Assembly: GCA_022266195.1 (NCBI GenBank)
Contig: WHVY01000008.1
Location: forward strand, 3,471,501-3,535,500
Length of the DNA stretch: 64,000 nucleotides
Source: Tetranychus cinnabarinus
Taxonomy: Eukaryota > Arthropoda > Arachnida > Trombidiformes > Tetranychidae
Direction of reading: 5' to 3'
The notes beneath the pieces are model-generated. The model had not been told where the DNA came from and did not search any database. It saw only the letters and a program-made list of their open reading frames with translations. Below are positions 57,261-64,000 of the stretch, one piece after another; the stretch's first letter is position 1; each line of letters begins with the position of its first letter. The position numbers and the translations under genes are program-made.

Positions 57261-60200
57261 GCGATTCAAAGGTAAATACTAATGTCAACATACAATTCGG
57301 AAATGAACTTTATTGAAACATTGATAACTTCGCTCTGAACCAAAATGAAAAAAAATTTCTTCTAAAGAAATTAATTTCTTCTTTAAAATTGCATTATTTC
57401 TCGATTTCAATACATCGAATCGAGAAAAATGATTATTTCTGATAAACACAAATGCATCTTTTGCTCATTGAAATGCAGTTGAAAAGAAGTTGAAAGTTTC
57501 GATTAAATTTCTTCGAAATGAATCTTCGGCTGCTTCGAATGAGAAAAGATTGAAAATTTGAATTAAAATGGAAAATGAATTGACCATGAAAAGATGAATA
57601 AATTTGAGACTAGAATAGAGATTAGCAGTGGATTAAAGGAAGAAAATTTGTGAAGTTGATGTGGTTTTATGCACAAATGGATGCAGAAAGGCAACAATAG
57701 ATGATGATAAAATGATGATCATCACGTGTCTGCACTTGAAGAGAAAACAGATTTCGATGAAATGATGAATTAATTGATTCCCACAATGATCATCTTTCAT
57801 CATAATTTTGCATCAATTTTTTTTCCATTTTGTTCCAAGTTAATATCACCTTTTTTTGACACAAATTAATAGGAAAACTAAACGACTTTCATGTGACTTT
57901 ATAAGGAAACATTGTTCTATATATGCGAAAATGTCTTTTGTCTTATCAACTTTTCTTTCCTTTTTTTTCTGCTCAGCCTTTTTCCTTCTTCTTCTTCTTT
58001 CATGGTAAACACATTCTTTCCAATATGTTTCATATTCTGATGTAGACAAGTAATATGAGGTGTTGTCAGTGAGGCAAACAAAATCAATATCATATTATAG
58101 TGATAATAATAATACTAATAATGATAATAAAAAAATTGATATAATATGAAAGGAAAGTTTCTTTTGATGAACAAGAAGAAACAAACAAAAAAGCCTTTTC
58201 TCCTTTCATTAAACTGTTTCATTCACACTTTTATTAACAATTTACCCGACCAATCAATTGCCAGTTGAACAATCATTTGCTCAGTCAAATATGCTTCTCT
58301 TCATCATCATCATGAGGATCATATTTTTCACGCTATTTTATTCAATTTCTTCCTTCTCTTATTGCTTTCACCATTTACCATTCAGCCTTTTTTATGCCAT
58401 TTATAGCATGATAATGTTCATGATTGTATTAGTTGAAATTACATAGGAAATTGAAATATTTTCTCAATATTCAGTTGGCATTAAATAACAAATGGATTCA
58501 ACTGGAAATGGGCTTCAAAATTGCATCAAAATCATTTCACTTTCAATCCAAGTAAAGATAAATCAAATCATTAAAGCTTTATTATTATCGATTGAAAAAA
58601 TAGATTTATCAGTTCGAAATAAGCTAATAAATACATCTTTAGTCATTGGTCGTTAGGTTGATGAACAATGATTTGTTGATTGCATTTGATTGGTTCAATA
58701 AAAGTTAAGTGTTCAATTGATGATAGTTATTGATGATTATCTTTGTTAATTTGTGGTCGATTTGGATTCCTAATTGAATTGCAATTAAATCGAACCTTCT
58801 TTTCGTTTCTCGATTGTTGGTGTAAAATTTGAGTAACATTACTGTTGACCTCATGTATTGCAAGTACTCAGCTTTTAGTTTACCTCTGTTATGAACTGTA
58901 CAAGTGTGTTGACAGGTTGATTGTGTCGATTGGTTTAGATTTATTACATTTTAATCAATTTCTAGGCTCAAAGGCTCAATGTTATTTTCCAGTTGATTTC
59001 ATTTAGTTTGCAAGTTTTGCAGAAAAAAAGTTACTTTTTTCATGTATAAATATGTTTCCAGATCAGTAAGTTGTTTCAACTTTCAAATTGTGGCGACTCA
59101 ATCATGGTCAAAACAATCAACAACAAGCTTACGGGCAAATAAAATAGGTCCAGCATAAAGAAATGCCATAAAGTACAACAACAAGAGCGAGAAAAAAAGA
59201 GCAAAAAGTTGATTCCTTTTACAATCTTTTCAACTTTTCTGCTTTACTTACCCTTACCATTGACCTTAAACTCAAGCCAAGGGTGAAACCCTCTAGGTTT
59301 GCCTTTGCATTGAGTCGATCTGTTTGTGGACACAAAAGTGAATGACAAGTTTCAATGAAAAGGCCAAAAGGTAACCACATTTCCACTTGAAATGTGCATT
59401 TACCTTTTCATATCATCAGCTTCTTTTCTTGCTTTTCAAATATTCTTTTAATTTTTGTTATTACCTTCAAATTAAGTGCTATTCAAATTATTAATAGCCA
59501 TTATTATTATAAGGATGATGATGATGATAACATTATAACATCAATGAAAGGCTAGGAGTTGATGGAGCCTAGAAGATGGAGAAGAGGCAAAGACTAAGGT
59601 GGAAACTTGTACCTTGAGGCTGAATCATTTGTTAATTGAGACGTTTTCATGTTGCTCAAGAAGCTAAAAGATTAACAATATAATATAAAATTAATCTTCT
59701 GTTAATGTTATTCTGAGGAGTGAAAATATTAATAATAACATGTAAACAAACGATAACAATGAGAGTGTAATTGATACAGCATGAAACTATTCAAGGCTCA
59801 ATCTCAATAAAAGAATCAGTTTTCAATTACGATTTAAATTGTTTGTCAAATTTGGCAAAAAGATGCCAATTGAAATAAATGTTATCAACTGTTGAAATAA
59901 ACTCATTTCCAAATGAAAAAAGTTTTGAACAAATTTTTTCTACTTTTCTGATTCCATTTTATTTTCTATTCCAGGTTACAATGGATTATTGAACAAGTAT
60001 AATTATTGGATAAAATTGTGAATCGAATTGAAACTTTTCCTTGTCTCGGCCACAAAATGTATTATAAAATCGTCTCGAAAAGCTATCAATTTGTAAATTA
60101 AATATTGTATAAAAAGTTATTTATTGAAAGGAAAACAATTAAAAATTGTAAAACAAAAGTGATTGAAACTAAAAGTTTAATCATTTCAGGTAAAAACAAT

Positions 60201-63200
60201 TTTTCTTGATAATCAATCGATTCAATTTTTTCTCATTACTTTTGGCCATGAAATTACTGTCCAATCTCTTCACACCAATTCGATATTCAAAACGATTTTC
60301 AATCGAAACTCGAACCTCAAATCTTATCCCGATCTCACAGATTTTTAAGCTTAGAATTCCATGAATTCCATAAAATTTAAATAATTTCGGTTTTGATCCA
60401 CTTCCGTTTCAACCTTGATTTGATTCTTAGCTTTTTTACATTTTAATTTCCTATCGAATGGCAAAAGAGCGCGAAATGCGAAAAAAAACGAAGGAAAGTG
60501 GAAAATGAAAACTTAACAGATTCGTATTGAAAAGCATTTAAAATGTGTCTACAAATCGTTTTATGAGTAAATTGAAAGGTTTAATATTTTCAAATGATCA
60601 AACCAAATAGCGAATATTTAAATTGAATTTTGATCCGTGAAATTGAAAACTTCCTGATCAGTGGAACCCAATTGTAAGCTTATGTTAACTCGACTCCATT
60701 GAATGCGGACAAAATTTAAGCTCACCTTGCCTTTAACACAAGAAAAGTGAAAAAAAACAAACATTCACTTTGATGTCTTTATTATGATAAAAGGCTGACC
60801 ATGGTAATGGTATGATGAGATTAAAAAAGTCAACCGAGAGAGTGAAATGTTGCAGCTTGTAAAAAGGAGATTGTCTTGCCTTGGGTTTACCATTGAAGGT
60901 GAGCCAAGGCTAATCATCCTTCAACCTCATCATTCTCATCATTCCGATCACCATTAAACCTCAACATCTTTACACTGTTGTTGCCCCCAGCACATTGAAA
61001 GACCCATTATCTTGTTGACGGCAAAACACGGAAAATTGTTTTTTTAGACTTTTCTTTCATCGTTTATAAACAAGAGTTGAAAATCAATTTGAACCATTTT
61101 TTTAAGGCCAAACCATTCACTAACAAGCGAATCTAATCTGAATCGATCAATTGAAATGTAAACCGGCTATTATCACGATTAATAATGATGATAATAATGA
61201 TATTAAAAGGTCAACTGAGCAAAGGCAAAAGAGAAGCGCAAAAAAGAGGTTTTTTTACTTTTGTCAACCATTTGATTCCAAGGTGTTGAGAAGCGCCTTT
61301 TGCCATTGAAAACGCGAAAAAACGTTAAATCGTTTTTTGTCATGTCAACGTTTCAATCAATTTCTCAGGCGAAACTAAATGCCGTTTCCTTTGCCATTGA
61401 CATTGTCATGATCTGTGAATGTGCCAATGAATTTCATTATCAGTTGATCGTTAATTTGCCATTTAATAGCTTGTAACAATGTAACTGAATCTCATCTCGA
61501 ACTCGCAATCGATAACTTTATTTATCCTTTAAAACCTATAAGAACATTTTTTGGGTGAAAAAAGTGGTTAAACTGGGAGTGAGTGGCGATAAGTTAAACT
61601 GATTGAATCAAGTTAAAGATGAGATGATCTTATCATGATAATGATGATGAGAAAAGGAAAAGATGAAGAATTAGGAATTCTTTTTACATTATTGTCTAAT
61701 GTTTAATCCCATATAAATGGAAATGACCGTCAGCTGGTAAAGACATACATGAAGGAAAACTCATTCAAGAGCTTTTATCATCTTCTTTTCATCCTCATCA
61801 ATATCGCAACAAACTTTACTCTCTTTTGTTCATTCACATCTTTCCCCATGAAACATGATTCACACAACATTCACAATCTTTATTAACACTAAACTCATCA
61901 TCATCATGATTAGCATCTTTATTGATATTAACCTTTTCTTCCTCAATTGGCAACATTCAGTCAACAGTTGAATTTGTTCACCACAAAAACCACATTCGAA
62001 AACAAAAAAAGGTTGTTCCATGATAATCAATGATAATGATGATTATGGTGATAAAATGTTTTCTCGTCTTTTCATCTTTACTTTCAATTTTATTCAATTT
62101 TTTAGTTTTCTTTTTTCATTTATTTCACTATTGTTTGTGTCAAGAAAAGTGTCTTTTGAAAAGTATAAATATGATGCGAATGATGATGATGGTGATGATG
62201 ATGATTATGATGATTATGATGATGGGTTATGAAAAAAGATGAAGGAGAAGGAGAAGGAAAAAAGGGGAAGAAAATGAATTATTCTCTGTTGCCGAATGGA
62301 AAATGTTTTTTTCCCTGTTGTTTTATTCATATTTTCGTCCATGAAACAGATGCATTTGATGGTTTTTATCTTTACTTCAACCAGAAGCAACAAAGGCAAA
62401 AAAAACTGAAACACTATTAATTGAATGCTCATAAAAAGTTTTGCCCTTCAAAAGGAAAGAAAAGTGTTTTACTTTTTTTACGTTTTTACTCCTATTTTTG
62501 TTTCCTCATCTTTTCATCTTCTCCCTCTTCATCCCTCATCTTCATCCTATTGATATTTGAAGGACCCAAAAAGTAACTATAAGCAAAACGATTACTTTTA
62601 AATCAAATTTTCCAACATTTCAATTCAAGTCTTGCATTATCGGTTCATGACCATCAACATAACCTTTCAGGTTTACTTTAATCTTTGGATTCGCACTCAT
62701 TTTCATCGAATTTTCAAAATTTAACTCTCGATATTTTTTCTGGCTTTTGGATGAATCTTGAACTGGTTTATTCTGTAGTTTCTAAGGTTTGTTCAAGTGA
62801 TTTCAATCATTGAATTGCAAGAATTTTTATGTCGATAGAAACTTGTTTTGTTTTAAGACGAAAGATGGCGCTTTTATCTGTTTTTTTGTATCTTTATGTC
62901 ATCTTGAGCCATCTATTGAATTGTGTTGATACTATTTGGGTTGCAGTTTCTGTGTTTGATTGTAATTTTAGGTTTTTTCCCGTTTAACTGTCAATTGCCG
63001 GCTCATGTTGTCATTTGTGATGAACATTATTTACGTACCTCTTTGAACAGGTATTTTTTATGAATTGTTTCATTTGTGATTGGGGAAAAGCTTAATTTTT
63101 AAACTCTTTTCTTTTTCTCTTGTTACTAGGTAAGGTTAAACTTACTACATTTTGTGTATGTTTAACGTTTCAAAGTGACTGCTATTTATCCAGAGGAAAA

Positions 63201-64000
63201 GTCAAAGTAACTGTAAACAAATGGATTTTTTTTGTTTTTGTTTTCTGTCCATAACAGATTTTGGTTTATGAATCTTTAACTATTTCTGGACATACAGTTT
63301 ACTCTATGGTTAATTTTACCAGTTTTATTATTGTGATGAATTGACCAATAGGATTGGTACCATCTTTGTAAGGCTTCTGCCCTGTGACTTAAACTATTTT
63401 TTCACTTGGATCCATTTCTGTTCATCTTTTTCCTTTTCTTAATCAACTTTATCTAAATTACGATTCAAAATGATGAATATTGATGATCGGAGTGTTGAAC
63501 GTTATTCTCACTGTTTGTGTCTTCATGTTCAACCAACCTCGCTTATCATTGGTTTCATTCATTTGGTAAGTTGACCTTTTATCCAAAGCGTGGTTTCGAA
63601 ATAAATCGTTGCCTTTATCCCTTATTTTCTCTTCATAACCTTCCAAGTTTATCTTTAATCCTTTTGCTTTAATCTCCGTTCCTTCTTCTTTATGACTCAG
63701 TAATTTATCAATTGATGCTGACAATGATAAATTCCCTGTTAGACTTGGAAAAACATTCCATAAACAGCAATCATGAAGTTAAAAAAAACTGATGAATGCT
63801 TGTATAAACTGATCCAATTGCGTGTGTTAATTCAACTCTATCAAAAAACTGCTCTTACATTGGTTTCCAAGTGACTTTTTAACTGACTTTTTCAAAATTA
63901 GTCTTGACTCATTTTTAAAAATACCCTGTTACTGGAAAACCTTTTCAAATTATTCTCATGGTAGTTGACTTTGTAATTTTTGAAACGGTACGACAGTTTA
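57261..64000. other. Intergenic region downstream of Dbx
   Basis: About 6.7 kb with no supportable gene. It contains GAT/ATG repeats at 62168-62226 and many short AT-rich frames with biased composition. No RNA gene or transposon end was recognised by eye. Confidence 0.5.

Noticed and set aside
57352..57390. Short inverted repeat around AATTTCTT/AAGAAATT
   Set aside because: Very short and common in AT-rich DNA; no target duplication or partner end.
63458..63724. 88-residue minus-strand frame near the window end
   Set aside because: No homolog recognised, no promoter or splice support; length is within chance for this composition.

Overview
This is eukaryotic, AT-rich nuclear DNA with GT-AG introns, probably from an arthropod. 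A CLIP-type serine protease homolog, alpha-actinin and a Dbx-type homeobox gene all fit. An acariform mite or another chelicerate is my guess from gene style and base composition; nothing in the window proves it.

Layout. 1-3680 (+): 3' part of a catalytically dead CLIP-domain serine protease homolog. 4279-5001 (-): tRNA (guanine-N7)-methyltransferase, METTL1 type. 5260-5979 (-): methionine-R-sulfoxide reductase B. 6451-17411 (+): complete alpha-actinin gene with two mutually exclusive 86-nt versions of one exon. 18591-22201 (+): secreted histidine-rich protein gene with tiny exons and a possible second, signal-less first exon. 24660-40883: complete 16,224-bp Polinton/Maverick element with a 6-bp target duplication. 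50540-57231 (+): Dbx-class homeobox gene with an intron inside the homeodomain. The stretches 40890-50539 and 57232-64000 show no gene I can support.

The Polinton is the centre of interest. It has the expected set: protein-primed-type DNA polymerase B, DD35E integrase with a chromodomain, packaging ATPase, adenain-like protease, double-jelly-roll major capsid protein, penton-like minor capsid protein, and two small virion-type proteins. It also carries unusual cargo: a TATA-binding-protein homolog (33281-33775), a candidate PC4-like transcription coactivator (26336-26896), and a double-domain dUTPase (28058-28903). A recurrent TATA-like box, T(G/A)TATAAGA(A), lies 24-42 nt before at least six of its start codons. 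The polymerase and dUTPase genes have a different TATA box. I infer that the element may encode its own promoter-recognition module. Eight frameshifts break five of its genes, while the TBP-like, ATPase, integrase, protease, dUTPase and pVI-like reading frames are intact. The copy therefore looks young (perfect target duplication, 46 of 48 matching bases in the terminal repeats) but defective, unless the frameshifts are homopolymer sequencing errors.
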